Below are positions 53,294-62,853 of a stretch of 64,000 nt of DNA, in pieces. A model generated the notes under the pieces. It was not told the origin of the DNA and did not search any database. It worked only from the letters and a program-made list of their open reading frames with translations. A program made the position numbers and the translations under genes. Each line of letters begins with the position of its first letter. The stretch's first letter is position 1. The stretch covers positions 558,001 through 622,000 of the forward strand of contig NZ_CP033460.1 in the NCBI RefSeq assembly GCF_003718735.1, read 5' to 3'. The DNA comes from Staphylococcus debuckii (GTDB taxonomy: Bacteria > Bacillota > Bacilli > Staphylococcales > Staphylococcaceae).

Positions 53294-54982
53294 ATGGCAA
53301 CATCTTATGATTATGATTACATTATTATCGGCGGCGGAAGTGCTGGATCAGTACTCGGCAACCGTTTAAGCGTTAACCCGAACAATGAAGTATTAGTATT
53401 AGAAGCAGGACGCAGCGACTATTTCTGGGATTTATTCATTCAAATGCCCGCTGCATTAATGTTCCCATCAGGCAACCGTTTTTACGACTGGATTTATAGT
53501 ACCAACAACGAACAACATATGGGAGGACGCCAAGTCGCACATGCGCGTGGTAAAGTGCTAGGCGGATCAAGTTCAATCAACGGAATGATTTATCAACGCG
53601 GCAACCCGATGGACTATGAAAAATGGGGTGCGCCTGAAGGTATGAGTACTTGGGATTTCGCGCACTGCTTACCTTACTTTAAAAGATTGGAAAAGACATT
53701 CGGTTCGACGAAAGATGATGAATATCGTGGACACCACGGCCCAATCAAACTGAAACGTGGACCAGCGAAGAACCCGCTGTTCCAAGCGTTCTTTGAAGCG
53801 GGGGTACAAGCAGGTTATAACAAAACACCGGATGTTAACGGATTCCGACAAGAAGGCTTCGGACCTTTCGACAGCCAAGTGCATAATGGACGTCGTGTTT
53901 CTGCGTCACGCGCTTATTTAAGACCTGCAATGAAACGTAAAAACTTACATGTTAAAACACGTTCATTTGTGACTAAGTTAAACTTTGAAGGCAACAAAGT
54001 AACAGGCGTAACTTTCAAACGTAATGGTAAAGAACATACCGTGACTGCAAAAGAAGTCATTTTATCAGGTGGCGCATTCAATACACCGCAATTACTACAA
54101 TTGTCTGGTATTGGTGATCCAGAACACTTGAAATCATTAGGCATCGAGCCACGTATCAACTTGCCAGGTGTCGGTGAAAATTTTGAAGACCATTTAGAAG
54201 TGTATATTCAACATGCAGCTAAACAACCAGTCTCTGAACAACCGAGCTTGAATTTATTAAGATGGCCATGGATTGGTATGCAATGGATCTTCAGTCGTAA
54301 AGGCCCAGCAGCGTCAAACCACTTTGAAGGCGGTGGCTTTGTCCGCTCAAATGATGACGTGAAATATCCAAACTTGATGTTCCACTTCTTGCCGATTGCA
54401 GTACGTTATGATGGTCAGAAAGCCGATACAGAACATGGTTATCAAGTCCACGTTGGACCAATGTACTCTAATTCTCGCGGTCACTTGAAGATTAAATCTA
54501 AAAATCCATTCGAACATCCAGACTTTACTTTCAATTATTTATCAACTGAAGAAGATAAACGTGAATGGGTAGAAGCGATTCGTGTAGCACGTAACATCTT
54601 ATCGCAACCCGCAATGGACCCATATAATGCAGGAGAAATTTCTCCAGGACCTGAAGTACAAACGGACGAAGAAATTTTAGATTGGGTACGTCGTGATGCT
54701 GAAACAGCGTTACATCCGTCTTGCAGTGCGAAAATGGGACCAGCTTCTGACCCTATGGCAGTGGTAGATCCATTAACAATGAAAGTACATGGTATGGAAA
54801 ACCTACGCGTAGTCGATGCGTCAGTCATGCCGACAACAACAAATGGTAATATTCATGCACCAGTCTTAATGATTGCTGAAAAAGCAGCAGATATCATCTT
54901 AGGAAATGACCCTATGGAACCAGAATACAAAGATTATTATCAACATGGCGTGCATGATAAAGATGCAGGCACAGTAAAATAA
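53294..54982 (+). CDS. cudB: Choline dehydrogenase CudB (GMC oxidoreductase)
   Basis: 562 aa. FAD-dependent oxidation of choline to betaine aldehyde (BetA type). N-terminal ADP-binding [21 protein letters not shown] signature 1 in [21 protein letters not shown]; signature 2 [20 protein letters not shown]-terminal [10 protein letters not shown] and [28 protein letters not shown] with the catalytic His/Asn region. Likely membrane-associated with a quinone acceptor, as for BetA. The CudB product feeds CudA upstream. AGGAGG site before the ATG. Terminator directly after. Confidence 0.93.
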   Translation: MATSYDYDYIIIGGGSAGSVLGNRLSVNPNNEVLVLEAGRSDYFWDLFIQMPAALMFPSGNRFYDWIYSTNNEQHMGGRQVAHARGKVLGGSSSINGMIYQRGNPMDYEKWGAPEGMSTWDFAHCLPYFKRLEKTFGSTKDDEYRGHHGPIKLKRGPAKNPLFQAFFEAGVQAGYNKTPDVNGFRQEGFGPFDSQVHNGRRVSASRAYLRPAMKRKNLHVKTRSFVTKLNFEGNKVTGVTFKRNGKEHTVTAKEVILSGGAFNTPQLLQLSGIGDPEHLKSLGIEPRINLPGVGENFEDHLEVYIQHAAKQPVSEQPSLNLLRWPWIGMQWIFSRKGPAASNHFEGGGFVRSNDDVKYPNLMFHFLPIAVRYDGQKADTEHGYQVHVGPMYSNSRGHLKIKSKNPFEHPDFTFNYLSTEEDKREWVEAIRVARNILSQPAMDPYNAGEISPGPEVQTDEEILDWVRRDAETALHPSCSAKMGPASDPMAVVDPLTMKVHGMENLRVVDASVMPTTTNGNIHAPVLMIAEKAADIILGNDPMEPEYKDYYQHGVHDKDAGTVK

Positions 54983-54999
54983 TATGAATAGTTAATTAA

Positions 55000-55027
55000 A
55001 AGTCCTCTGTTTAGAGGGCTTTTTTTA
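55000..55027 (+). terminator. cudB terminator
   Basis: AAGTCCTCT (55000-55008) pairs with AGAGGGCTT (55013-55021), then T-run. Confidence 0.9.
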
Positions 55028-55047
55028 AAGTTTTATAAAGAGTGCTA

Positions 55048-55076
55048 TTGTAATTTACAATAATTTTACATATAAT
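55048..55076 (+). promoter_or_regulatory. Candidate promoter C of the shared glycopolymer type
   Basis: -35 TTGTAA (55048-55053), 17-bp spacer, -10 TATAAT (55071-55076) within TTTTACATATAATTTA, as at 22847 and 31652. About 240 nt before the next gene. A weaker leader hairpin (CTGCAAAAA 55139 with TTTTTCAG 55162-55169) follows. Confidence 0.5.
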
Positions 55077-55318
55077 TTATAGTGTTTTTACATTTAATAT
55101 ATCATAGTAATTTTCAAAAAAATTTTAATGTGCTTAATCTGCAAAAATTATAAACCATAGGTTTTTCAGTTTAGCTTTTTAATTTACATATACTTCTTTA
55201 TTGCAAATATATAGAGAGATTGAGTTAAACTTGTGTCGACAAAAAGATTCTGTGGTACAAATTTTTAAAAATAGAACTATGTATATCTAAATTAATAAAT
55301 CAAAAAGAGGTATGTAAA
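55077..55318 (+). other. A+T-rich leader of the double glycerophosphotransferase gene
   Basis: No ORF. Apart from the weak hairpin at 55139-55169 nothing is recognisable before the AGAGGT ribosome site. Confidence 0.35.
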
Positions 55319-58300
55319 TTGAAAAAAGTCATAATTTTTCAAGAGCAAAACACATTGTATATTGACTTTCGTGAATTTGAAAAAAGAATATTAGGTGTTT
55401 ATATAAAAGACGAGACTAAAGAAATAAAATTAGAAAAATCGAATAACCAATACAAAATTGATTTGGAAAAAATAGCCAAAATATTTGAGAATCAAAAAAA
55501 TGATAAAGTGAGTTTAATGATTAAACAATATCGTGGCAAACTAGAAATTCAAAGAAAATTAAATATTTATGAGATGAATATTTCTATAATAGGATTAGAA
55601 GGAGTTAAAGGTAATAATTTAACACTGTTTCCTTATATTACTAAAAGCGGATTTTTCCATTTTTCATTCGTTGATAATTTACCTAGACAAACTTATTTTT
55701 CGAGAAGACATATTGATAAACTAGTAATTAAATCTAATAAAGTATTAGTCGAAGGTAAATTTACTTTGCATAATTCTACTTTAGAGGATGCTAATTTAGT
55801 TATCTGTACTCGTTTATCTAGTGAAGAAACAAAACTAAGAATGCAAACTAGTTATATAGGATTTAATAAATTATTGTTAACCAAGGCCTATAGCTATAAA
55901 GTTGAATTCTATAAGCAACTTGAAGAATTTTTACATTATAAATTTAACAAAGAAGATATAGTTGATATTTATTTAGAGCTTCAAACCAAAGAGTATAGAC
56001 AACCAATAAGAATAAAGCTAGGCAACCCTAGAATATTAGTTGAACGATTTTTGAAAGGAAAAATAACCATACGAGATAATAATGAAGTTATTACAGCCGT
56101 TCCTTATTTTACTATGAAAGGAAGAAATCTATCCTTCCGAATTAATCGCATCAGTCAAGAAAGTTTTAAAGCTTATAATTCAGCTGTTCATAATAGAAGA
56201 ATGCCAAATTCTAAAAAAGATATTTGGGTTATTGGAGAAAAATATTATAAAGCACAAGATAACGGTTACCATTTCTTTAAATATTTAAGAAATAATCATC
56301 CTGAAATCAATGCTTACTATGTTATTGACAAAGAGTCGGCAGAAGCTCGAAATGTAAAACCTTTAGGTAATATTATTGATTTTCAATCACCTGAGCATTA
56401 CGAAATAATGCCTAAAGCTAAATACATTTGTACTACACACCATCCGGAATTGATATTCCCTACACAAAGTGAAGAGTATGTAAAAAAAGTTAATGGCACA
56501 AGAATATTTTTACAGCACGGAGTCTTAGGAACAAAGAATTTAACTAATATAAATGGAAAACAACTCAAGGATTTCAACGTTGATATGTTTATTACAAGTT
56601 CAGATAGAGAGAAACAAATCGTAGTGAGAGATTTAAAATTTGATGATTATCAAGCTAAAGTCACTGGACTTTCAAGGTTTGATAGTTTATTTGACGACAA
56701 TACACCAAATAAAAATCAAATTCTTATTATACCTACTTGGCGTGATTGGATTACTAATATAGATGCTTTAAAAGTCTCAGATTACTTGCAAAGATTTAAT
56801 GAGTTACTCAACAGCGATTCTCTAGAAAAATTAAATCAAAAAGGAATGAGTATTGCTTTTTGTCTTCATCCAAACATGCAACCATATATTGATTTGTTTG
56901 ATGTGCCTGAATTTATTAATACAATTAAACAAGGCGATGTGGAAGTGCAAGAATTGATTAAAGAAAGCGCTTTGATGATTACTGATTATTCAAGTGTAGG
57001 TTTTGATTTCAGCTTTTTAGAAAAACCAGTAATTTACTACCAATTTGACAGAGACCGCTTCATAGGTCGATCTCCTTCTCATTTAGATATTGAAAGAGAG
57101 TTACCAGGTATTATTGTTAATAGTTTGGATACACTAGAAAAAACATTAATGGAATTTGAACAAAACAACTTTGAAATTGGACATCAGCTCTTAGAAAGAA
57201 TAAATAATTTTAATCCGTTCAGAGACACAAATAATTCTGAAAGAATTTTTAATGAAATTATCAATTTTAAGAAAGAAAACCGAATTAAAGATACTATTAA
57301 ATATGATATTTTATCTCAGCACTTGTTTAAGCGTTTCAGAAAGAGCAAATATTATTTCAAAACAATGAAATTGTACAATAATATTGCTGCAACATACGGG
57401 AAGGTAGATTCTAATTTAATTGTTTTTGAAAGTAATGTTGGAAAATCAGTAAGTGATAGTCCTAAAGAAATATATGATGAATTGAAGAAAAGAAATCATA
57501 ACTACAAAATTGTTTGGGTAAATAATTCTATTTATCCTTTTGACGACAATAAAGTGGTATCCGTAAAAAGATTAAGTCCTTCATACTATAGATATTTATC
57601 TAAAGCTAAGTTTTGGATAAATAACCAAAATTTCCCTCATTATATTAAAAAGAATAAAAACACTACTTATATACAAACTTGGCATGGAACACCGTTAAAA
57701 AGAATGATTAATGATTTAGAAGATGTAAAAGGCAGAGACGAAGGTTATAAAGAAAGGGTAAATAATGCGATAAGCAGATGGGATTATTTAATCTCTCCAA
57801 GTCCTTACGCTACTGAACATTTTAAGTCGGCATTCAATTATTCAAAAGAAATTTTAGAAGTCGGTTATCCTAGAAATGATATATTCCATAAGAAAAATGG
57901 AAATGAAATAGAAAACAAGAAGAGAATAATTAAACAAAAATTAGGTATACAAGATGATCGTAAAGTAATACTTTATGCACCAACTTTCAGAGATGATGAA
58001 GTAAGTGTTGCAAAAAAACACACAATCAGTTTGAAGCTTGATTTGAAAAAAATGCAGAAAGAGCTAGGGGATGAATATATTTTGTTATTACGTCCTCATA
58101 TTATCATTAGTAATGCTTTACACATCGATCAATCATTATCTGATTTTGTTATCAACACAAGTAAATATAATGAAATTAGTGACTTATATTTAATTAGTGA
58201 TATATGTATTACTGACTATTCTTCTGTTATGTTTGATTTTGCTAATACTAAGAAACCATTATTATTCTTTACTTATGACTTCGATCATTACAGAGATAAC

Positions 58301-58510
58301 TTACGTGGATTTTATATGGATTTTGAAAAAGAAGCACCTGGTCCGTTGCTAAGAAACAACACTGAGTTAATTAATAGTATCAAGCATATAAGTGAATACC
58401 CTTCTAAGTATGAAGAAAAATATCAGGAATTTTATCAGAAATATTGCACTTATGAACAAGGTAATGCTTCAGAGATAATTGTGGATAGTTTCTTTGATAA
58501 AATAGATTGA
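55319..58510 (+). CDS. Protein with two CDP-glycerol glycerophosphotransferase (TagF/TarF)-family domains
   Basis: 1,063 aa from TTG 55319. The first 300 or so residues are beta-rich and unassigned, like the N-terminus of the 24266 protein. Domain 1 (about 305-665): IWVIGEKYYKAQDNGYHFFKYL, RIFLQHGVLGTKNL, VTGLSRFDSLF, ILIIPTWRDW, LMITDYSSVGFDFSFLEKPVIYYQ and ELPGIIV. Domain 2 (about 690-1060): LIVFESNVGKSVSDSPKEIYDEL, YIQTWHGTPLKRM, LISPSPYATEHF, VGYPRNDIF, VILYAPTFRDDE, LLLRPH, ICITDYSSVMFDFANTKKPLLFFTYD and EAPGPLL. The two domains are not close copies, so each may transfer a different group or act in succession (inference). Monocistronic with terminator. Markedly A+T-rich compared with cudAB. 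Confidence 0.85.
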   Translation: MKKVIIFQEQNTLYIDFREFEKRILGVYIKDETKEIKLEKSNNQYKIDLEKIAKIFENQKNDKVSLMIKQYRGKLEIQRKLNIYEMNISIIGLEGVKGNNLTLFPYITKSGFFHFSFVDNLPRQTYFSRRHIDKLVIKSNKVLVEGKFTLHNSTLEDANLVICTRLSSEETKLRMQTSYIGFNKLLLTKAYSYKVEFYKQLEEFLHYKFNKEDIVDIYLELQTKEYRQPIRIKLGNPRILVERFLKGKITIRDNNEVITAVPYFTMKGRNLSFRINRISQESFKAYNSAVHNRRMPNSKKDIWVIGEKYYKAQDNGYHFFKYLRNNHPEINAYYVIDKESAEARNVKPLGNIIDFQSPEHYEIMPKAKYICTTHHPELIFPTQSEEYVKKVNGTRIFLQHGVLGTKNLTNINGKQLKDFNVDMFITSSDREKQIVVRDLKFDDYQAKVTGLSRFDSLFDDNTPNKNQILIIPTWRDWITNIDALKVSDYLQRFNELLNSDSLEKLNQKGMSIAFCLHPNMQPYIDLFDVPEFINTIKQGDVEVQELIKESALMITDYSSVGFDFSFLEKPVIYYQFDRDRFIGRSPSHLDIERELPGIIVNSLDTLEKTLMEFEQNNFEIGHQLLERINNFNPFRDTNNSERIFNEIINFKKENRIKDTIKYDILSQHLFKRFRKSKYYFKTMKLYNNIAATYGKVDSNLIVFESNVGKSVSDSPKEIYDELKKRNHNYKIVWVNNSIYPFDDNKVVSVKRLSPSYYRYLSKAKFWINNQNFPHYIKKNKNTTYIQTWHGTPLKRMINDLEDVKGRDEGYKERVNNAISRWDYLISPSPYATEHFKSAFNYSKEILEVGYPRNDIFHKKNGNEIENKKRIIKQKLGIQDDRKVILYAPTFRDDEVSVAKKHTISLKLDLKKMQKELGDEYILLLRPHIIISNALHIDQSLSDFVINTSKYNEISDLYLISDICITDYSSVMFDFANTKKPLLFFTYDFDHYRDNLRGFYMDFEKEAPGPLLRNNTELINSIKHISEYPSKYEEKYQEFYQKYCTYEQGNASEIIVDSFFDKID

Positions 58511-58580
58511 AATTACAGCTTTAATTCTAAAAAAGTAAAACAATGCAATAGTATTTGAAATTGAGATATTTTCCCTTTAA

Positions 58581-58608
58581 GCGTCCCTCATATGAGGGGC
58601 GTTTTTTA
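58581..58608 (+). terminator. Terminator of the double glycerophosphotransferase gene
   Basis: GCGTCCCTCA (58581-58590) pairs with TGAGGGGCGT (58593-58602, one G-U), then T6. Confidence 0.9.
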
Positions 58609-59044
58609 TTACTTCGATTATTCCTATTCAACCTGTACTAAAAAATTGAATATAACGTAAATTACATTTTCTTTTGTTGGTGTATATTTTGATTCGGTAA
58701 TCAAGTATGTTTGCTGGAACATAATTGTAAATTGAATGTAAATATCGTTAATTTGAAGTTGATAATTTAACAGTATCATTAAAATATTGTTAGCTTAGGT
58801 TTAGATTTGTTAAATAATAATTTTGATTCTGAATAATGATTGAATACTTTTTAGAGGATAGACTATACTGTTACTAAATTGAAACATAATATCTGTGCGG
58901 AGAGCATGCAGCGAATTTCAATTACGTTAGGGTATGCTCAATTTATTTTTTATAAATTCCGTTAATGATGAAGACAACTACGAATCGACGTGTATGAGTA
59001 ATGTTTACTTTTTTAATAGAGAGAAATCAAAGGAGAAGATAGCA
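58609..59044 (+). other. Intergenic region before the polysaccharide operon
   Basis: About 435 bp, A+T-rich. Apart from the promoter at 58840 no feature stands out; an in-frame upstream extension of the aminotransferase ORF (from 58934) has no ribosome site and is not taken as coding. Confidence 0.4.
58840..58869 (+). promoter_or_regulatory. Candidate promoter of the polysaccharide operon
   Basis: -35 TTGAAT (58840-58845), 18-bp spacer, -10 TATACT (58864-58869), giving a leader of about 170 nt. Confidence 0.45.
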
Positions 59045-60250
59045 ATGCAAATACCATTTAGTCCGCCACAAATCTCTGAAGACGCTATTGATAGCGTAGT
59101 GGAAACATTAAGAAGCGGTTGGATCACAACTGGACCAAAGACCAAACAATTTGAAGATGCTTTAACAGAATACATGGGTACGCAAGGTACGGTGTGCATG
59201 AATTCAGCTACTGCAGCTTTAGAAATGACTTTGCGATTATTAGGCATCGGACCTGGAGATGAGGTTATTACTTCTGCCTATACATACACAGCTTCCGCTT
59301 CAGTCATTGATCATGTCGGCGCCCAAATCGTATTAGTCGATACGCAGAAGGATTCTCTTGAAATGGACTATGCACAATTAGAAGAAAAGATTACAGAAAA
59401 TACGAAAGCGATTATTCCTGTAGATATTGCTGGTCAATTGTGTGATTATGAAAAGATTTTTGAAATTGCGGAAAATAAGCAAGCATTATTTTCAACTGAA
59501 AATGAAATCCATCAAAAATTGAATCGAATCGCGGTCATTGATGACGGGGCGCATTCATTCGGTGCTAAGAAAGGTGAGTTGCGAAGCGGTCGTTTTGCAG
59601 ACTTCACAACTTTCTCGTTCCATGCAGTTAAAAATTTAACGACTGCAGAAGGTGGCGCGGTAACTTGGACAGAAGATTATGCCAAGTATGGTATTGATAT
59701 CGCTAAAAGATTTAAAACTTCTATTTTACACGGCCAAAGCAAAGATGCATTTTCTAAAATGCAAAAAGGAAATTGGGAATATGACATTGAAGCGTTAGGC
59801 TATAAATTCAATATGACGGATATCAACGCGGCCATCGGATTGGATCAATTAGATAAGTACGAAGAGAACTTGAAACGTCGCAAAGAAATCGTGAAGCTAT
59901 ATGAAGCACATTTAAATCCTGAATTATTAACTACTTTGAAACACTTTGATAATGACAAGGAATCAAGTTGTCACTTATTCCTAACATGGATTAAAGGAGC
60001 TTCAGAAGAACAACGTAATCAAATTATCACACGTCTAGCTGAAGAAGGCATTGCGTCTAATGTACATTACAAACCGCTTCCGATGTTCACGGCATATCAA
60101 AATTACGGTTTTGATATCAAAGATTATCCTAATGCTTATGCGCATTATAAAAATGAATTATCGTTACCTTTATATCCTCAACTCACTGACGAAGAAGTAG
60201 AATACATCGTAAAACATGTGAATCAAGCAGCAAATGAGGTTTTAATATGA
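59045..60250 (+). CDS. DegT/DnrJ/EryC1-family sugar aminotransferase
   Basis: 401 aa from ATG 59045, supported by AAGGAGAAG and the standard family start MQIPFSPPQISEDAI. PLP-dependent transfer of an amino group to a keto nucleotide sugar. Marks: LRSGWITTGPKTKQFE, VCMNSATAALEMTLRLLGIGPGDEVITSAYTYTASASV, VIDDGAHSFGA, FTTFSFHAVKNLTTAEGGAV (with the PLP Lys in HAVKNL), YKFNMTDINAAIGLDQL. The substrate is probably a UDP-4-keto-hexose; no 4,6-dehydratase is visible in the window. It overlaps the ATP-grasp gene at ATGA, and opens a coupled operon of five genes reaching the window edge. Confidence 0.92.
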   Translation: MQIPFSPPQISEDAIDSVVETLRSGWITTGPKTKQFEDALTEYMGTQGTVCMNSATAALEMTLRLLGIGPGDEVITSAYTYTASASVIDHVGAQIVLVDTQKDSLEMDYAQLEEKITENTKAIIPVDIAGQLCDYEKIFEIAENKQALFSTENEIHQKLNRIAVIDDGAHSFGAKKGELRSGRFADFTTFSFHAVKNLTTAEGGAVTWTEDYAKYGIDIAKRFKTSILHGQSKDAFSKMQKGNWEYDIEALGYKFNMTDINAAIGLDQLDKYEENLKRRKEIVKLYEAHLNPELLTTLKHFDNDKESSCHLFLTWIKGASEEQRNQIITRLAEEGIASNVHYKPLPMFTAYQNYGFDIKDYPNAYAHYKNELSLPLYPQLTDEEVEYIVKHVNQAANEVLI

Positions 60251-61356
60251 AGAAAATATTAATTTTAGGTGTAGCGCCCGTGCAAGCAGAAGCTATTGAA
60301 AAATTGAATGATATGGGATATGAAACCTATGCGCTTGCAATGAAGAAAGACGGACCAGGCGCGGATGCAGCTCAGCACTTTGCAGAAATTAATATTATAG
60401 ATGAAACGGCAGTAGCTGAATATATCCGAGAAAATAAAATTGACGCTGTATATTCTGTCGGCTCGGATTTAGCTATGCCTGTAGCTAATAAATTATCTGA
60501 AGAACTAGATTTGCCGCACTTTGTAAGTTATGAAACTGCCTATGCATGTAATCATAAAGATGACATGCGTAATCGGACGAAAGGCATCACAGGTTCTGTC
60601 CCTTTTGAAATTACTCAAGATGCCAACCATAAAACAGCAATTGAGTATCCGGTTTTCGTAAAACCTACAGACGGACAAGGGCAACGCGGTATTTCTTTAG
60701 TAGAAACAGAAGCGGAATTACCTGCAGCAATCGAAAGAGCTGTAGATCATTCAAGAGAAGGCGCTGCGATTATTGAACGCTATATAGAAGGTTATGAAAT
60801 CAGTGTGAATGGTTACGTAGTAGACGGCCAGCTGCAATTCACACTCGTTTCCATGCGTGAAACATGGCCGCAACACCCAGGTCTTATTCATAAGCATGTG
60901 ATTGATCCAGAAACCAAGTTTCCTATGGCATCAATCGAAGCTGCCATCCAAGCACATTTAGAAACCTTGCATATCGATAATGGGCCAGTTTACGCGCAAG
61001 TGAAAGTGATGAATGATGAAGCTTTTATTATTGAAATTACACCGCGATTTGATGGGTGTCATATGCACAAATTAATTCAATACTACAATGAAGATGATTT
61101 ACTGGGAAAAACATTCAAACACCTTTTAGAAGGTGAAAAACCTTCATTTACAAATCAAAAAGAAGTACACCCAGTTGTTTTAGAATTTATGTGTGAGGTT
61201 CCTAATCAGACCATCGATTATCAACAGTTTGAAACACCTGAGGGCACAGTAGAATCCTATCGTTATTACAGCCAAGGTGATATGATTCGTCCAGTCAATG
61301 GTGTTTATGATAAAGTCGGCTTCTTTATTTATCCTTTAAAAAAGGAGGAAAACTAA
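60247..61356 (+). CDS. ATP-grasp ligase of the polysaccharide operon
   Basis: 369 aa. N-terminal Rossmann-like pre-ATP-grasp domain (KKILILGVAPVQAEAIEKLNDMGYETYAL), then the ATP-grasp fold: YPVFVKPTDGQGQRGISLV (phosphate-binding loop), AAIIERYIEGYEISVNGYVV, and IIEITPRFDGCHMHKLIQYY (metal ligands). Such enzymes join a carboxylate to an amine or thiol through an acyl phosphate. In a cluster making an amino sugar it may attach an amino acid or other acid to the sugar amine (inference). Start ATG overlaps the aminotransferase stop (ATGA). Next gene starts directly after its stop. Confidence 0.85.
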   Translation: MKKILILGVAPVQAEAIEKLNDMGYETYALAMKKDGPGADAAQHFAEINIIDETAVAEYIRENKIDAVYSVGSDLAMPVANKLSEELDLPHFVSYETAYACNHKDDMRNRTKGITGSVPFEITQDANHKTAIEYPVFVKPTDGQGQRGISLVETEAELPAAIERAVDHSREGAAIIERYIEGYEISVNGYVVDGQLQFTLVSMRETWPQHPGLIHKHVIDPETKFPMASIEAAIQAHLETLHIDNGPVYAQVKVMNDEAFIIEITPRFDGCHMHKLIQYYNEDDLLGKTFKHLLEGEKPSFTNQKEVHPVVLEFMCEVPNQTIDYQQFETPEGTVESYRYYSQGDMIRPVNGVYDKVGFFIYPLKKEEN

Positions 61357-62268
61357 ATGGCCTTTCGAATCACAGGAGGAACAGGTCTTTTAGGTCGTTA
61401 CTTTACTGAATTGTTAGAAGAGCATAATGAAGAATATACAGTGCTGTCACGCCAAGCCGCTCATCTTGAACAACATCCTCAACGCATCCAGACTGATTAC
61501 TCTCAAGCATCTTTAGAAATGATTTTTCAAGAGGGTGACATTATTGTTCACTTAGCAGGTGGCAGGGGGCCGAAGAAAGAAATCAGCGCTTATACTTCAG
61601 AATTGCAGCTGGCGCAAAATATTTTTGATGCGGCAGCTGCCAAAAAGTGCAAGAAAGTGATTGTGGCTTCTTCTATCTCTGTCTATTCAGAAACTGAAAC
61701 TTTGCCATGGCAGGAAAACGCCGCAAGCGAAGCGATGCCCAAGTCATTATACGGTTTGAATAAAAGATATATTGAAATGTTGGCAGATTATTACACAGTA
61801 CATTTCGGTTTGGATATCACTTGTTTACGCTTTTCACATTTATTCGGCGCTAACGAGCAAAATAATTACATGATTAATTATTTTATGCGCTTAGCGTACT
61901 TAAACCAACCACTCACAGTGATGGGGGCGAGCAATGTGAAACGAGAATTTCTGTATGCTAAAGATGCTGCACAAGCGATTTGGCAGGCGAGTCAGCAGGA
62001 AACGAAAGCCTTGATTTTAAATGTCAAAGGCAGTGAAACATTGACCAACCTCGAAGTGGCTGAACAGATCAACACAGCGTTTGCTAACCAGGCACCGATT
62101 GAACGCAAAGATGAAGATGTCAAAGATTTCTTTGCGCCTTCTTATATGAATGGTACGCGAGCTGAAGCAGCCATAGCTTATACACCACAATATGCTTTTG
62201 GCGAAGCCTTGCAAGAAATTTATCACGAAATGGAGCTACATGATGATGAAATACCAGAAAAATATTAA
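61357..62268 (+). CDS. NAD-dependent epimerase/dehydratase (extended SDR)
   Basis: 303 aa. Cofactor motif ITGGTGLLGRYFTELL at the N-terminus; VHLAGGRGPKKE; VIVASSISVYSE; catalytic YGLNKRY (YxxxK) near 131; LRFSHLFGANEQNN; and a nucleotide-sugar-binding C-terminal part. It probably reduces or epimerises a 4-keto or hydroxyl position of the nucleotide sugar made with the aminotransferase. AAGGAGG lies inside the end of the previous gene; the start follows its TAA directly. Its last 26 bases overlap the sugar transferase gene. Exact reaction unknown. Confidence 0.85.
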   Translation: MAFRITGGTGLLGRYFTELLEEHNEEYTVLSRQAAHLEQHPQRIQTDYSQASLEMIFQEGDIIVHLAGGRGPKKEISAYTSELQLAQNIFDAAAAKKCKKVIVASSISVYSETETLPWQENAASEAMPKSLYGLNKRYIEMLADYYTVHFGLDITCLRFSHLFGANEQNNYMINYFMRLAYLNQPLTVMGASNVKREFLYAKDAAQAIWQASQQETKALILNVKGSETLTNLEVAEQINTAFANQAPIERKDEDVKDFFAPSYMNGTRAEAAIAYTPQYAFGEALQEIYHEMELHDDEIPEKY

Positions 62269-62836
62269 ACGTGTATTAGATGTAGTGTTGTTTATCGCAT
62301 TATTGCCGATACTCTTATTAGTAGCTTTGCCGGTCGGTCTGGCAATTAAAGCAGAAGACCGTGGAAGCATTCTTTATAACGGGAAACGCCTTGGAGCAGG
62401 CATGCTCCCATTTAAGATGCATAAGTTCAGAACTATGAAAGAAAACGCAGCAGATATCCGTAATGAAGACGGTAGTACATTTAACAGTGACAATGATCCA
62501 CGTGTTACACGTATTGGCAGCTTTTTAAGAAAATCCAGTATAGATGAATTGCCTCAGCTCTTAAATGTCTTAAAAGGAGATATGAGTTTTGTTGGGCCAC
62601 GTCCAAGCCCGCTAGGCAATGAAGAGCGTTATCCTGATTATTATATTGAGAAGTTTCATGTGAAACCAGGCATTACAGGCTTGACGCAAGCATTGCTCAG
62701 AAATAGTGCTTCGATGGAAGAACGTATGCGTTTAGATGCATTTTATGCACAAAATGTCGGCTTTAAAATGGATGCATTTATTATTTATAAAACAATAGCT
62801 ACAGTCTTGTTGCAAAAAAATATCAATCAGAAATAG
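62243..62836 (+). CDS. Undecaprenyl-phosphate sugar phosphotransferase (priming enzyme, small WcaJ/PglC type)
   Basis: About 197 aa; three successive ATGs (62240, 62243, 62246) follow GGAG (62232-62235) and I take 62243. One N-terminal membrane or re-entrant helix (VLDVVLFIALLPILLLVALPVGLAI), then the conserved catalytic core: FKMHKFRTMKENA, NDPRVTRIGSFLRKSSIDELPQLLNVLKGDMSFVGPRPSPLGNEERY and KPGITGLTQ. It moves a sugar phosphate from UDP-sugar to undecaprenyl phosphate at the inner face of the membrane, starting repeat-unit assembly. Short form without the CoA-binding-like extra domains. Likely uses the amino sugar made by the upstream enzymes. Confidence 0.92.
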   Translation: MMKYQKNIKRVLDVVLFIALLPILLLVALPVGLAIKAEDRGSILYNGKRLGAGMLPFKMHKFRTMKENAADIRNEDGSTFNSDNDPRVTRIGSFLRKSSIDELPQLLNVLKGDMSFVGPRPSPLGNEERYPDYYIEKFHVKPGITGLTQALLRNSASMEERMRLDAFYAQNVGFKMDAFIIYKTIATVLLQKNINQK

Positions 62837-62853
62837 AAGGGGAAGGAAACCAT

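Noticed and set aside
58934..59044. N-terminal extension of the aminotransferase
   Set aside because: The family start MQIPFSPP and a strong ribosome site lie at 59045; the extension has neither conservation nor a ribosome site.
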